From NCBI GenBank assembly GCA_903839795.1, contig CAIMDR010000310.1, positions 1-7,296 of the forward strand: 7,296 nucleotides of DNA, read 5' to 3'. The translations under genes and the position numbers were made by a program. Shown piece by piece: positions 7,023 to 7,296 of the stretch. The stretch comes from an uncultured Methylococcaceae bacterium. GTDB lineage: Bacteria; Pseudomonadota; Gammaproteobacteria; Methylococcales; Methylomonadaceae. How positions within the stretch are numbered: the stretch's first letter is position 1; the number at the start of each line of letters is the position of its first letter. The notes below the pieces were generated by a model. That model searched no databases, was not told the origin of the DNA, and saw only the letters and a program-made list of their open reading frames with translations.

Positions 7023-7286
7023 TTACAAAGCCATCAAAACATGGGGGTGATCAGTTAAATCCTGATAAATGGCATCCAGTTGTTTCTTGCTGGAAGCCTC
7101 TATAATGACGGTTATTGCAATAAAATTACCGTCTTTGCTGGGGCGCGTAGTAACGGCATCCGCTTTAACATCAGGTACGTGACGACGCACAATTTCTATC
7201 ACCAACAAATCCAGCTCCATGTCGGCTTTGCCCATGGCTTTAACAGGAAATTGGCAAGGGAATTCAAAAAAGGATTGTTCGGCCAT
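7023..7286 (-). CDS. ybeD: YbeD / DUF493 family protein (UPF0250)
   Basis: This is a small cytoplasmic protein with the ACT-like ferredoxin fold known for E. coli YbeD. Its biochemical function is not established, but it is often encoded next to lipB. The 87 residues match the family length. Typical features are FEFPCQFPVKAMG at 7-19, RPSKDGNF at 48-55, a beta strand FIAITVIIEA, and the C-terminal HPHVLMAL. The ATG at 7286 gives MAEQSFFEFP, a plausible start. The same frame stays open to the window edge only 10 bases upstream, so a slightly earlier start cannot be excluded. The upstream gene, often dacA or a neighbour of it, is outside the window. Confidence 0.9.
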   Translation of the reverse strand: MAEQSFFEFPCQFPVKAMGKADMELDLLVIEIVRRHVPDVKADAVTTRPSKDGNFIAITVIIEASSKKQLDAIYQDLTDHPHVLMAL

Positions 7287-7296
7287 AATCAGCGAT

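Overview
The window looks like a chromosomal segment of a gammaproteobacterium. The ybeD-lipB-lipA order on one strand matches the enterobacterial lipoate locus, and the Tex and LipA sequences are of gammaproteobacterial type. A VPLPA-type C-terminal sorting tail, together with a gene of the exosortase-associated TIGR04073 family, points to a lineage with an exosortase/PEP-CTERM surface system. Methanotrophs of the Methylococcales are one such group. That placement is an inference; no rRNA or other phylogenetic marker is present.

Layout. Positions 1-1314 (+) hold the C-terminal part of tex, whose beginning lies off the left edge. After a 50-base gap, 1365-1928 (+) encodes a secreted protein of the TIGR04073 exosortase-associated family. 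A roughly 300-base convergent intergenic region (1929-2233) holds two hairpins. Positions 2234-4675 (-) encode an 813-residue secreted beta-strand protein: signal peptide, autotransporter-type passenger repeat, four choice-of-anchor-D-like units and a VPLPA/PEP-CTERM tail. A long A+T-rich intergenic region (4676-5309) follows. It contains a likely lipA terminator at its right end and four near-consensus DnaA-box-like 9-mers. The right end, all on the minus strand, is a lipoate cluster: ybeD (7023-7286), lipB (6269-6868) and lipA (5310-6266). lipB and lipA are separated by only 2 bases.

How the genes work together. LipB moves octanoyl groups from acyl carrier protein to lipoyl domains, and LipA inserts the two sulfurs, completing the cofactor of 2-oxoacid dehydrogenases and the glycine cleavage system. 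YbeD is the small ACT-like protein that usually accompanies them. On the left, the exosortase-associated protein and the VPLPA-tailed protein are convergent neighbours that may belong to the same surface-protein sorting system. No exosortase gene lies in the window, so that link rests on family knowledge and proximity. I see no rRNA, tRNA, CRISPR array, transposase or integrase.
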